Assembly (NCBI GenBank): GCA_963662155.1
Contig: OY759266.1
Location: 62,829,411-62,893,410 of the forward strand
Reading direction: 5' to 3'
From: Lamellibrachia columna
Lineage: Eukaryota > Annelida > Polychaeta > Sabellida > Siboglinidae
Length of the DNA stretch: 64,000 nucleotides
Part shown: piece by piece, positions 11,785 to 22,921 of the stretch
Position numbering within the stretch: the stretch's first letter is position 1
Layout: each line of letters opens with the position of its first letter
Notes under the pieces: generated by a model
Seen by the model: only the letters and a program-made list of their open reading frames with translations
Database searches by the model: none
What the model was told of the DNA's origin: nothing
Translations under genes and position numbers: made by a program

Positions 11785-12640
11785 CTATCTACTGCTGCTG
11801 AGAGTTCATCCTCAACTAATGCACCCTATCCACTTAGATAAAATCCGTCTCTCATGTACATATCAGTCCTCCCAACGAAACTTCCCCACAAATCCAACTT
11901 CCGCTTCCCTACACAGCTTCTGTACTAGCATGTTAATTACCATCCCCGGCAGTTTCGATATATCAGACCCCTCATTCCCATTAATGATAGAATCCCTGAG
12001 AGAATTATCTGCTGAACACACTTCTGGGTTAGTATTATGAGTTATTGCCTGTATGGCAGTTGTACCCTCCCTCTCTACGTTATTTCTTCCTACGTGTGCT
12101 AAAACATATCCACCCTTTTACGAACCTATAATGTTTTCTACCCTCTCAAGGCAAGGCAAGCAAACCACCACGTCATCTCCCTTGTTTAAGTCTCTGTCGG
12201 GTTTCCTAACTATCGATTCCCGCACAAACATTCTCGCTCTCTCCCTCACCACCTCTATCACTACCTCAGAATAGCTCTTCCGTTCCGTTCCACTGCAGCC
12301 TTGTCACCTGGCAGACTGTTATCAATCTCCCTCTCACCCATCAACGTGTCACGTTTCCTTTCCTTCTCCTGGCTAACTTGAGCTCCCGTCGCCTTCCTTC
12401 CTGACACCTTCCTCCCATATCCCTCACTCCCATCACCCTCACTCTCGTCTCCTGTCTACGTCGCTCCTGTCTCCTTCTCTCCAGTACCTTCCATTTCTTT
12501 CCTTCCAGTCCCCATACGTTCTGTCTCTCTTCGACCTGTCACTCTACCTCCTCTAAGCCTCCTCCCGGGCTGAGGTGATATCTCCCTAGCATCTCTCTCA
12601 TCGTCTCCCCCCCACCTTATCATCTACTGCCCCCACTGGA
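11785..12640 (-). pseudogene. LINE-beta copy 4: decayed ORF1 (SGNH) piece
   Basis: On the minus strand this matches the ORF1 at 28.6-29.9 kb, including ESIVRKPDRDLNKGDDVVVCL, HVGRNNVEREGTTAI and INMLVQKLCREAEVGFV. The catalytic GDS of the esterase has become RES, GTNN has become GRNN, and stops and deletions break the frame. The C/T-rich plus strand at 12,300-12,620 is the complement of the ORF1 repeat linker. It lies tail to tail with copy 3. Confidence 0.8.
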
Positions 12641-12649
12641 ACCACTGGC

Positions 12650-13434
12650 ACAACCCGCTGTCACGATTTTTACTAGTATGAACGATAACATTCTTTAGTC
12701 CAGGGGTAATAATGAAAAACAGCGGATGAGCTGATGTGACTTACTTTACTTTCGTGTTCAGATTATGTATATAATAACCAATAATATGGCAAATATGTAT
12801 CATTGATATGAGAATAGAACACACATTTATATATATATATATATACAGTTTGCGCATTTATTACGTAACTTGTACAACAAGATAAGTTTAGTGTTCAAAA
12901 CATCAACAGTTATACAGTATAAAAAGTATACCACTTAGTATATTAATGATCCCTGACATCAAGACATAATGACAATGTTCAGTTAAAATCGAGACTAGTT
13001 ATAGTTACCAAGTTAAAATGACAATTTTCAGTCTTACCAGAAATAGAGTTCAACGATTTTGAAAGTTCTATCCTTGGATGTGGGTTAAACTAAAAGCTAA
13101 CTTCGAATCCTTCCCTGGGTCGTCACAGGGATAATTCTAAAACTTTGTACACATAACACTTGACGATCGTTGGGTAAACGGATTTTATTCACGGACGAAC
13201 ACTTTTACGATGACGGACGAAACAAGACGATCCAGTCGAATCAGTTGAAACGCTTCGACTGTGAAGATCGATGTACGCTTCAATGAAGTTGTTTGTCGAC
13301 GCATGTCACGCGATCACCACGATGAACGTCTCGACGATGGGAATCAACGTAAGTCGCACAGTTGTGTAGACGTAATCGCCTCAATGTAGATCTTTTATTC
13401 GAATTAATGATCATCTTGTCGCTTTTGTGAATTT
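12650..13434. other. Non-coding spacer
   Basis: No gene that I can support. A plus-strand stretch near 13,160 reads GKRILFTDEHF, which resembles one block of mariner/Tc1 transposases, but nothing on either side confirms it. Confidence 0.45.
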
Positions 13435-13557
13435 CAATTTTAACTTATCGAATAAATTATACAACTAGAATCATTACAAGGATTATTTCATCTTTTCTTC
13501 ACTAACAATTAATATCAGAACATTTCAACTTAACAATAAGGGCTTTATTCGCGCAAT
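13435..13557. repeat. Dispersed repeat, about 120 bp (copy 1 of 3)
   Basis: It is nearly the same as 46,745-46,858 and 57,533-57,645 (shared blocks AAATTATACAACTAGA, AAGGATTATTTCATC, ACAATTAATATCA and GGGCTTTATTC). Here it is not next to LINE-beta; at the other two sites it abuts a LINE-beta 3' end, so it is a separate, older repeat. Confidence 0.85.
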
Positions 13558-13685
13558 AATTTTCTACATAGTTGCCAAAAGTTCAGCTTAAAAATACAGT
13601 TGTTACAAAATACACGTCATCACACACTTAAACCAAAACTACGAATAACCCTTAAGTTCGTTCCTATCACTAAAACCAAATCTGG

Positions 13686-14873
13686 ATGATTACACAACAC
13701 ATCTCTCGACCCAGTGAGAAGCGCGGTGGAGGTGTGGCCGTACTCTATCAATGCGGATTGACCATTAAGACCTTTTATTCTACACGGAATGGCATGTTCA
13801 CACATTTCGAACATATGGACAGTATGGTCGTTTCCACTGATGTGAATGTGAGATTGTGCATCTTGTACTGCCCGCCTCCTTCTAAGCGAAACTGTTTTAA
13901 GAACAGTGTGTTTTTCGACGAGTGGAGTTTGTACTTGGACCGACTTGCTGTTATAACTAACTATGTAATCATAACAGGTGACCTCAACTTCTACCTCGAC
14001 AACGTTAACGATGCAGATGCGGTGCGCTTCAATGGCACGTTGGAAGCTCATGGATTGGTACAACACGTGGTGGGACCCACACACAAGAAGGGCCATACTT
14101 TGGATGTTGTCATCACACGGGACATTAGTTCCTTGTTGATTGGGATGCCAACAGTTTCTGAGCCATGTCTTGGAGACACAAAGGGTAACCCTTCCGGCGA
14201 CCATCTGGCTCTGTGTTTTAGAATTAACTTAACGAAGCCAGACAGCGTTCGCAAGCCGGTCACTTTCAGGAAGCTTCGGGACATTTGTATTCCCGAATTT
14301 ATCAAGTACTTAACACCAATTTTGAACGACACTGATAGGCCGCTAAATGAGCTTGTACACGCCTATACTACGGGATTTGAAGCGGTTGTCGACCAACACG
14401 CTCCCGTCCAAAGAAAGTCGATAACACTGAGACCAAACGCGCAATGGTATTCAGACGAATTGAGACACGTCAAACACGCGCAGGCGAGCAGAGAACGTAT
14501 GGCGGCGAACAACCAACTTACCGTTCATCGACAGTTGTTCAAGGAACAATGCAACGCAGTCAACAAACTGATGATCAGTGCCAAGAAAACATTATTTTCT
14601 GCAAAAATTAGAGACTGCGGCCAAGATCAGAAACAAATGTTCACATTAACGTGTCAGTTGATGTGTAACACGGGACAGGTAATCTTACCAACCCATGAAT
14701 CGGCCGAACAGTTAGCGACTATTTTTGGTGACTTTTACATTGACAAAGTTGCTACCATTCGACGAAACATCAACATCGGCAACCCAAGTGACATCTACGA
14801 AACAGCATTGTACAATGACGTCATGTTTGACGGAATCCCGCTTCAAAGGTTTCTGCCACCCATGACGAGGTGA
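13686..14873 (+). pseudogene. LINE-gamma endonuclease domain, start of RT linker
   Basis: 395 codons open. Endonuclease motifs are GGGVAVLY (residues 14-21), ITGDLNFYLD (about 96-105), THKKGHTLDVVITR and SGDHLALCF (about 171-179). The first endonuclease blocks (N and E residues) are missing at the N side. The frame ends in a stop at 14,871-14,873; RT continues in another phase from DEVKRIITNSANKSYDLDPIP (14,856 on). Confidence 0.88.
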
Positions 14874-15551
14874 AGCGAATAATTACAAATTCGGCCAACA
14901 AGTCATATGACTTAGACCCGATCCCGACGCTGCTGATTGATTACAGCCATTATTAACAAATCGTTGGCAACGTCAGTGGTCCCCGCATGTTTCAAACGTG
15001 AAGTTGTGAGGCCATTGCTTAAAAGGCCGGGCCTCGATAATGAAGTTCTGAATAATTATCGGCCTGTGTCAAACCTACCATACGTGTCAAAACTTCTTGA
15101 GAAAGTAGTCGAACACCGTTTGAAAGATCACCTGGACATCAATAATCTACGCGATTTTTACCAGTCGGCGTACCGAAATAATTACTCAGCCGAGACAGCT
15201 CTTGTGAAAGTCCAGAACGACATCGCAGCAGCCCTTGGTCAAAAACGTGTAGTTGTCTTGGTCATGCCTGATCTGCCCAGTGCGTGTGATGTTATCGACC
15301 ATGGCATTATGCTAACGCGGCCTCAACACTCATTTGGTGTGACTGCAGAAACCCTGGATTGGATGTGATTTTTATTAGCGGCCGAACGCAATGTGTCTCT
15401 GCCGGCTCCGCAACTTCGTTCAACGCACATCTATGCTGCGGCGTGCCACAAGGATCTGTGTTGGGACCGAAACTGTACTGCATATACGCTAAACCAGTTG
15501 GTGATATGGTGAAGAAACATAATCTTCGCTACCACTGTTATGCATATGACA
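14856..15551 (+). pseudogene. LINE-gamma RT, first part
   Basis: Successive frames give [12 protein letters not shown], then (14937-15368) [23 protein letters not shown] and [19 protein letters not shown], then (15359-15559) CGVPQGSVLGPKLYCIY and RYHCYAYD. Motif A has decayed to [17 protein letters not shown]. The RT catalytic box reads YAYD in place of YADD. Frameshifts lie near 14,935 and 15,357. It is inactive and is cut at 15,548-15,551 by LINE-beta copy 5. Confidence 0.85.
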
Positions 15552-18282
15552 GATGCTGAATTAGGATTGACAGGATACGTAATGTTTACGAGCGATCGAA
15601 TAGGAAGAAGGGGAGGGGGAGTTATTTTATATGTTAAAGAATCTATTTAGGCTGATAAAATAAATTAGAAAGCGAAGCAGATTACGTTAAAGTTGCTTGG
15701 TGCAAAATTATTTCTGGAAATTCAAAATTAAGTATTGGATTAGTTTACCGAAGTCCAAAAATAATCGAAGAGGATAACACACAAATACAAAATGCTATAA
15801 AGGAAGTTAGTAAAGGGGAATATATCGTAATAGGAGATTTTAACCATGGACATATACAATGGAAATATCTAGAGCGTACAGGGGGTAAGGACCAACAATT
15901 TCTATTTTTAATTCAGGAGAGCTTCCTTACTCAGCACGTGCTAGAACCAACCAGGGGATAAAATGTATTAGATATAGTTTTATCATCACAACAAGAATTA
16001 GTGGACAATGTAAAAATACATGAACCATTGGGTAATAGTGACCCCAATAAAATACATTTTGACATCAATGTAAAATCAGAAAGTAAAAATAAAAAACGTA
16101 TAGGAGAAATTTCCACAAAGGTAACTATAAAGATATGAGAAAATACTTAGCAAAGCTAGATTGGAATAACATGCTGATGAATAAGACCGCAATTGAATGT
16201 TGGAATATTCTAAAATATGAAATTGAGGGTATCATCGATAAATTTGTTCCCTTGAAAAAAAAAAAACGATATAGAAAGAAACACTTGTCAAAAGAAGCTA
16301 TTAGAAAAATAGTGTTTACGCAAACTATGTGGAGGGTTTATAGGCGTACCAGAAAGGATGAAGACTATGCAAATTACAAAGAGGCTCTTAACCTAGCTAC
16401 AATTGAAATTAGAAAATATAAAGAACCTTTGAAAATTGACAGGTAATATCAAAATGAGATCAAGAGTGTCTATGCTTATGTAAGGAGTAAACAGAAAGTT
16501 CGAGATAAGGTCGGACCACTGGAAAACAACAGGGGAAACCTAATTTCAGACGGGTTTCAAAGGGCAGAGGTCCTATATGAGTATTTCAGCTCAGTTGTTA
16601 CCACAGAAGATATCAGCTCACTTCCAGTTCCATTTACTAAATTTGAGAGCAATACATCAGAACATTTAGGGCAGTTATTTGTAACTCCTGAAATGTTAGC
16701 AAAGAAAATTAAGCAGATGAAAGATAATAAATAACCTGGAGTTGATGGGATACCACCAAAACTGCTTAAGGAAATTGTTGAACAAATTAGTACACCACTT
16801 GCAAAATTCTTTTAACTTGTCACTAGAAAAAGGAATAGTTCCTTCAGAATGGAAAGAGGCAAACATTACGCTGCTATTTAAGAAGGGATCGAGGAACAAG
16901 CCAGAAAATTACAGACCAGTCAGTTTAACATCAGTTGCATGTAAATTACTCGAAACATTAATTACATACCACATGGTGGAATTTCTTGTAAAACATAAAT
17001 TAATAAACATATCTCAACATCGGTTCCTAAAAGCAAGGTCATGTCTAACTAATCTCTTATATTTTTTTGAAGAAGTTACAAAGTGAGTACATGACGTGTC
17101 ACCAGTGGATGTTGACTACTTATATTTTCAGAAGGTTTTCGATAAAGTGCCACATCAAAGACTGTTCCTTAAACTAAAAGCCCATGGCATAGGTATTTAT
17201 GTAACCAATTGGATAGAAAAGTGGCTTACACACAGAAAACACAGAGTAATATTTAAGTTTCAAACTGGAAATCTGTTTTGAGTGGGGTACCACAGGGATC
17301 AGTATTAGGCCCTATACTGTTTTTAATATATATATATAAATGATTTGGAAGATGACATATCTAGCAAAGTACTCAAATTTGCAGATGACACAAAAGTATT
17401 CAGATAGGTTTCTAATGATACAGATAAACAAAGTTTACAGGATGATCTAGATAAATTAGTTAAATGATCAGAAAAATGGCAAATGATATTAAATTTTGGG
17501 AAGTGTAAATGTATACACAGAGGACATGGAAACATGGACGAAGAATATAAAATGGGAGGTGCTGTACTAGGTATAACCACACAACAACAGGACTTAGGAG
17601 TAACCTTTAGTGCTGACATGAACGTTTCAGAGCAATGTGGTATTGCTGCTTCGAAAGGAAATCAAATTCTAGGGCTAATTAGGAGAAATGTCATGTATAA
17701 GGAAAAACAGCTAATTGTACCCCTGTACAAATCAATAGTTATATCGCATTTGGAATATTGTATTCATGCATGGAGGCTATATCGTAAAAAGGACATAGAC
17801 AAGTTAGAAAGAATACAACGAAGTGCAACTAAAATTATTCCAGAATTGAGAGACCTTACTTACGAAAGTCGCTTATTACAATGTGGTTTGACAAAACTAG
17901 AGACCAGGAGACTAAGAGGAGACCAAATAGAAGTGTTTAAAATAGTGAATGGTTATGAGGATGTTGACAGGAATATGTTCTTCAAACTTAAAGAAGGCAG
18001 TATAACCAGAGGACATAAAGCAGCATTAGTTAAGGAGCAGTGTAGGTTGGACATGAGAAAGTACTCTTTCTCACAGAGTGTGATAAATGATTGAAACAAA
18101 CTGCCAAACGATTGTGTTAATGTGTGAACATTTAAAAAAATAGAATTGACAGATATTTGATAAGGGCGGGCTACACATAAATGAGAAAATTGTTGGTCGC
18201 TCGATAAGCCAATGACTTCCTTGTCCACTTGCCACCAGGAACTTGTTGTTTGGGATGGAACCTTGTTAAACCTTGTTAGACA
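15550..18282 (+). mobile_element. LINE-beta copy 5, nested in LINE-gamma
   Basis: The copy starts inside the endonuclease (TDAELGLTGYVMF, cf. residues 75-87 of the intact copy) and runs to the TTGTTAAACCTTGTTA tail. A short GACA direct repeat flanks it (15548-15551 and 18279-18282). Many stops and frameshifts are present; longer open pieces are 16135-16446, 16742-17086, 17096-17281 and 17483-18094. GDFNHGHIQW survives as GDFNHGHIQW at 15835-15864. Confidence 0.9.
17483..18094 (+). pseudogene. LINE-beta copy 5: RT C-terminal region
   Basis: 203 codons still open, from the end of the RT palm (LNFGKCKCIHRGHGNMDEEYK) through DLGVTFSADMNVSEQCGIAASK, GNQILGLIRRN, LEYCIHAWRLYRKKDID, LETRRLRGDQIEVFK and RGHKAALVKEQCRLDMRK to a TGA where the intact copy has EWNKL. 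It corresponds to about residues 720-930 of the 957-codon protein. Confidence 0.85.
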
Positions 18283-19099
18283 CACAAATATACTTGTCCA
18301 TCAAGCCTGATGAGAACTGGGCCAGTGAAAGGTCAGCCACTGAAGCCTGTGTGGCGGATGTTGGCGGGTGGATGAATAGAAACATGCTAACACTGACCCA
18401 AGAAAAAGCGAACTCAATGAGTTTTCGTCCAAACACCGAATTCGTCGAGTGAACGACTTGTCCCTCACGAGCGGAGGCAGACTATTACATACTATGCAAT
18501 CCGTGATATATCTTGGAGATATTATTGACAGCAGATTGACAATGCAGAAACAGGTGAATGCGATCTCCAAGTCCTGTTTCTACCACATCCGAAATATTGG
18601 CGAAGTCAGGCAATACATCACAAATGACGCCTGTAAGATTCTAGTCCAGGCACTGGTAACAACCCGTCTGGACTATGGAAACGCGCTACTGCAAGGTTTG
18701 CCTCAGGTGCTAATTGAACGATTGCAGCGTATACAGAATTACGCTGCTCGCCTAATCACCGGGTCACGCAAGAGTAAACACATAACGCCTGTGTTACGTG
18801 AGCTACTTTGGCTTCCAGTGAAATACCGGCTCCGCTTTAAGGTTAACACCTTCACGTATAAAGTGCTCAACGGATTGGCACCGGCTTACACGAGTGACAT
18901 TGTGCAGAAACATCAACCAACGCGTAGTTTAAGATCAACGGAGAAGTCACTTCTCGTCGTACCTGTGCTACGGACTGCAACTTATGGCGAACGTTGTTTC
19001 AGCCGACACGTGGCCATACTGTGGAACGACTTGCCTGAGAACATTAAACAACTGAACACTCTCAACTCTTTCAAGAGACACTTAAACACATCTTTTTAA
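18279..19099 (+). pseudogene. LINE-gamma RT, second part (C-terminal)
   Basis: It resumes directly after the nested LINE with D-T-Q-I-Y-L-S-I-K-P-D-E and WASERSATEACVADVGGWM, shifts frame near 18,450, then stays open 216 codons (18449-19099): MQSVIYLGDIIDSRLTM, HIRNIGEVRQYI, TRLDYGNALLQGLP, RLQRIQNYAARLITG and SFKRHLNTSF. This is the standard LINE C-terminal region. Confidence 0.88.
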
Positions 19100-19545
19100 A
19101 CTGGCATACGACTGACGTGATTGAGTCACGCTCTCGTTTTAATGACATTGCTATATACCAATTACTTATTCGTACTGTTTTATTCATGTGTGTACTATAA
19201 GTGTAATATTTGTGTTTATTTATTTTTTATGTTTAGATCAGTTCATTTACATTATCTACTTTTTAAATAATCTATAATTTATAGTTTTATTTAATTGATG
19301 CAATTTTATATAAAGTATGTATTTTATGTAATTTATAGTTTTATTTAATTTATGCAGTTTTATGTAAAGTATGTATTTTATAGTCTTATTTAATTGATGC
19401 AGTTTTATGTAAAGTATGTATTGTATAGTTTTATTATTTTTTGCAGTTTCATATAAAGCGTCAGAGAGCATTTTGTCTTAATTGGATTCGGGCGCTATAT
19501 AAATTCCGATATAATAATAAAAATAATGATAATAATAATAATAGT

Positions 19546-20182
19546 ATAGTTTTAAGGAAGAATTTTTGTCTAGTAAATATGTTGCACTATTACACATAAC
19601 TGAAACACTTTTCGACAGCTCCAAATTTATCGTAATATTATAACACTTAGAAACTTACTTACAAATACCATTTTAATATCATTGATTTTTACTTAAGTAC
19701 TGGCTTTTTTAAAGTTAGTAAATAGCATAATATTAATTTCCAATACATTAAGTACCAATAAAAAATCTGCCGAAGTGTTTCGGGCAATACAAAATAATTA
19801 GGGGCATCACAGATTGTAATGAACCGTTTGTGCAACAACCTTCAGACTTTGGAAAGCAGAGTAGTCTCTATTCCTCGCATTATATTCATTGCATATAGCC
19901 GTATATACAAGAGTTTGCACCAAATGGAGGAAATAAGTAACGGTTGCGTGAGATGTGTTGAGGGCTTAATGTCTGATGTGTAAATTGTCAAGTATTGAGG
20001 ATTGTTAAAGAAGGTTAACGCTGATCTGACTTTGCCTGACAGGGATAACAACAACAGTAAAACTATACTGGATTGTAATTGGTCTTTATTTGTCATATTT
20101 AATACAGACAATTATAATATATGATAACAATTTATGGCAGGACGCCAATATCAAATGGATGCCCTAAATGCTATATGATATT

Positions 20183-20186
<4 letters not shown>
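19546..20186. other. Non-coding spacer
   Basis: AT-rich with no gene recognised; it ends in the AT repeat that hosts the next element. Confidence 0.5.

Positions 20187-20238
<52 letters not shown>
20187..20238. repeat. (AT)n, left flank of the element
   Basis: About 26 dinucleotide units. They continue at 23,973-24,011 on the far side of the element, so the element sits inside one AT microsatellite. Confidence 0.93.
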
Positions 20239-20241
<3 letters not shown>

Positions 20242-20531
20242 TTTATGTGACAGCGGCGCATAAAGGATTTTATGCGAGATGACAAGGCAATGAAGGCGAT
20301 TTGAGGTTAGACCTTTTATGGTAGAGAGAGTATTGGCCTAATTACTCGCTCACGCGTATGGATACACCAACCACGTGACCTAGAGCCAGCCTCACTCGAT
20401 TTCCAAGTTAGCTTGTGTCGTTGTGAGACCTTTGCGCTGCAAATATTTCCGAATTTCTATTGTTACTGATTATTCGTTATCGCTGAATTAGTTGATTTTA
20501 TTGCAAGATCAGTTTTGTTGTTCGGTTTATT
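20239..20531 (+). repeat. Terminal repeat A1
   Basis: Matches 22913-23205 over 293 bp with only a few differences (for example TTAGACC versus TTATACC, GTGTCG versus GGGTCG, TTCGG versus TTCAG). It begins GAATTTATG directly after the AT repeat. Confidence 0.95.
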
Positions 20532-20690
20532 GTGTTCAATCTTATCGGATATTTTTCGCTAGTGTGTTCAGGTGAGTTTCTGTTGCAAAGACGGACGCCG
20601 TTTATCCGCCATTTTGTTACCTCCGACCCTTGGACTGCGAAAGGTAATCGTCAGTCGTTTACGCATAATTTGTTATTATTATCCTGACGA

Positions 20691-20870
20691 ATGGCTACTA
20701 AACCTTTGGTTTTAGTTCTGGGCGCTAGCCACATTTACTGGTTGGAGCGTCTTGTCGCATCGGAGGTAGATTTTGCACAAGGTTCTTTCCGCGAGGGTTT
20801 GGATTGTCGGATCGCTTTCGAAGGCTATCGGGGCGGTACGGTTACCACTATGGAACGGAACCGGGTTTTG
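20691..20870 (+). CDS. N-terminal stub of an SGNH-hydrolase-like ORF
   Basis: The frame opens with ATG at 20691 and reads KPLVLVLGASHIYWLERLV, then DCRIAFEGYRGGTVTTMERNRVL. The LVLGASH block with a hydrophobic lead resembles block I of SGNH/GDSL hydrolases (usually GDS/GDSH), and FEGYRGGTV resembles the next block. Some Ngaro-type elements carry such hydrolase ORFs. The hydrolase-like part stops where the tRNA-like sequence begins (about 20871); the frame ends in a stop at 20907-20909. The catalytic Asp-His block is absent, so this is not functional. Assignment to SGNH is from motif memory only. Confidence 0.45.
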
Positions 20871-20982
20871 GCCCCGGTGGCACAGTCGGTTAGCGCGCCG
20901 TACTTATAAACAGTACCGCCTGGCAACAGGCGTGGCAGACTGAGATATGCGGAGGTTGTGAGTTCGTTCCTCACCCGGCGCA
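20871..20982 (+). tRNA. Intron-containing tRNA-Ile(UAU)-like sequence
   Basis: The layout follows animal tRNA-Ile-UAU. Acceptor GCCCCGG pairs with CCGGCGC (6 of 7; C-C mismatch at the third pair). Box A is TGGCACAGTCGGTTAGCGCG. Anticodon arm CCGTA/TGCGG has loop CTTATA with anticodon TAT, interrupted by an intron of about 38 bases. The T arm is GTGAG-TTCGTTC-CTCAC and the discriminator is A. The D stem has one A-C mismatch. No T-run terminator follows at once. Given its place inside a retroelement it may be a pseudogene or a SINE-like head rather than a working gene. Confidence 0.7.
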
Positions 20983-21054
20983 CATCTTATGTGATGGTTA
21001 GCATAGCCATAGTCCCTTCTCAGGCTCAGCGAACATCAGCTGTATTGGGGGAAT

Positions 21055-22560
21055 GGCCCTATGCTATGGTGTACGGGTCATTTTTAACTTTATTCCGCCA
21101 TACGGTGTTAATGGTCGGTGAATGAATTTTGGCCCTATGGTGTACAGGGCATTTTTAATTTCATTCCGCCATACGGTGTATATGGTCGGTGTATAATCTT
21201 TGCCCCTATGGTGTACAGGGCATATTTTTTTATTAAATTCCGCCATACGGTGTAAATGGTCGGTGTATAATCTTTGGCCCTATGGTGTACAGGGCATTTT
21301 TAATTTCATTCCCCATACGGTGTATATGGTCGGTGTATAATCTTTGGCCCTATGGTATACAGGGCATTTTTTTATTAAATTCCGCCATACGGTGTAAATG
21401 GTCAGTGTATAATCTTTGGCCCTGTGGTGTACAGGGCATTGCTAATTTTATTCCGCCATACGGTGTAAATGGTCGGTATATAATCTTTGGCCCTATGGGG
21501 TACAGGGCATTTGTAATTTTATTCCGCCATACGGTGTTAATGGTCGGGGTATAATCTTTGGCCCTATGGTGTACAGGGCATTTTTAATTTCTGTATTCCG
21601 CCATACGGTGTAAATGGTCGGTGTATAATCTTTGGCCCTATGGTGTACAGGGCATCGTTCATTTTATTCCGCCATACAGTGTAAATGGTCGGTGTATAAT
21701 CTTTGGCCCTATGGTGTACAGGGCATTGTTCATTTTATTCCTCCATATGGTGTAAATGGTCGGTGTATAATCTTTGGCCCTATGGTGTACAGTGCATTTT
21801 TTAATTAAATTCCGCCATACGGTGTAAATGGTCGGTGTATAATCTGTGGTCCTATGGTGTACAGGGCATTGTTAATTTTATTCCGCCATACGGTGTAAAT
21901 GGTCGGTGTATAATCTTTGGCCCTATGGTGTACAGGGCATTTGTAATTGTATTCCGCCATACAGTGTTAATGGTCGGGGTATAATCTTTGGCCCTATGGT
22001 GTACAGGGCATTTTTATTTTCCTTATTCCGCCATGCAGTGTAAATGGTCGGTTTATGTTCTTTGGCCCTATGGTGTACAGGGCATTTTTTATTTATTCCG
22101 CCATACAGTGTTAATGGTTAGTGTATAATCTTTGGCCCTATGGTGTACAGGGCATTTTTATTTTCCTTATTCCGCCATACGGTGTAAATGGTCGGTTTAT
22201 GTTCTTTGGCCCTGTGGTGTACAGGGCAGGTTACTTTTAATTTTTCTTGTTCCGCCATAAGGTGGGTATGGTGGCTGTGATGGCGTTTCCCACAGCGTAC
22301 AGGGCATGGTAATCATTAATTGTCTTATTCCGCCATACAGTTTGAATGGTCGGTTTATGCTATCGTTCCTACGGTAGTGCATGTTAATTTTGATTTCTTG
22401 TTCCACCATACAGTGTAACTTGTCTGACGATAATATGGGTCCCCGTGCGGTTCATGGCATGGTAATTTTATTATTCCTCCATTCGGGGTAAATGACCGGT
22501 TTACACTATTCGTCCCTACGGTGTACAGGGCATGGTAATTTTCTTTTGTCTGATTCCACC
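21055..22560 (+). repeat. About 71-bp minisatellite, roughly 20 units, two hairpins per unit
   Basis: Each unit contains GCCCTATGGTGTACAGGGC and CCGCCATACGGTGTAAATGG followed by TCGG. The first folds as GCCCT/AGGGC around a 9-base loop; the second as CCGCCAT/ATGG-T-CGG around a similar loop. Spacers vary (TTTTTAATTTTATT, TTTTTTTATTAAATT). Units near 22,260-22,540 are more diverged. Frames through it (60-90 codons, both strands) are artefacts. Confidence 0.95.
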
Positions 22561-22717
22561 ATACAGTTGGATTACCGGAGCGGGTATCGTAGTATGTGAG
22601 TGGATAATGTTGGTCAAGGGTTAACCATGGTCCCTAGTTTGTAATGACACAGCGTACATAAGGTTCACATTACTACGATTGGGTGCAGTGTTCAACTTGA
22701 ACAGTAAATGTTACAAC

Positions 22718-22912
22718 GTAGCTGATAGGCATGATTTACTAATTATGTGTAAACACCTTTTGGGGGCCGGCATGCTTGCTGAGATTATTGGATGTATCTT
22801 ATTTTGATGGTGTATGCTTGCCTAATTTCATGCTCCTTAATTAATAAATCTAAATGTCATTCTTTGGCCTATTTCAATCTACGCTGGACTTGTGTTGTTA
22901 TTTTGCATAAAT
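22718..22912 (+). repeat. Terminal repeat B1
   Basis: Matches 23780-23974 and, on the other strand, about 60,811-60,964. It ends in GCATAAAT, directly joined to A2. Confidence 0.95.
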
Positions 22913-22921
22913 GAATTTATG
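22906..22921. other. B1/A2 junction: inverted-repeat core
   Basis: CATAAATGAATTTATG has 7-base arms CATAAAT and ATTTATG around a central GA. Tyrosine recombinases act on short inverted arms around a small core, so this fits a circle-junction site. Confidence 0.55.

Larger units (their letters stand above)
13620..19545 (+). mobile_element. LINE-gamma, 5'-truncated, split by a nested LINE-beta
   Basis: Parts are 13,620-15,551 and 18,279-19,545. The endonuclease starts without its first motif. The RT is interrupted in its catalytic box. The 3' part resumes in frame with IYLSIKPDEN and ends with the GGGCGCTATATAAATT motif at 19,489-19,504 and an (AATAAT)n tail, typical of CR1/L2 ends. A set of roughly 60-bp AT-rich repeats (TTTAATTGATGCA) fills 19,262-19,445. 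It is older than the LINE-beta copy inside it. Confidence 0.88.

Noticed and set aside
13150..13270. GKRILFTDEHF, a possible DDE transposase block
   Set aside because: One short motif bounded by stops, no second block, no terminal inverted repeats seen.
13620..14332. Minus-strand frames of 194 and 94 codons
   Set aside because: Antisense to the LINE-gamma endonuclease, with no motif of their own.
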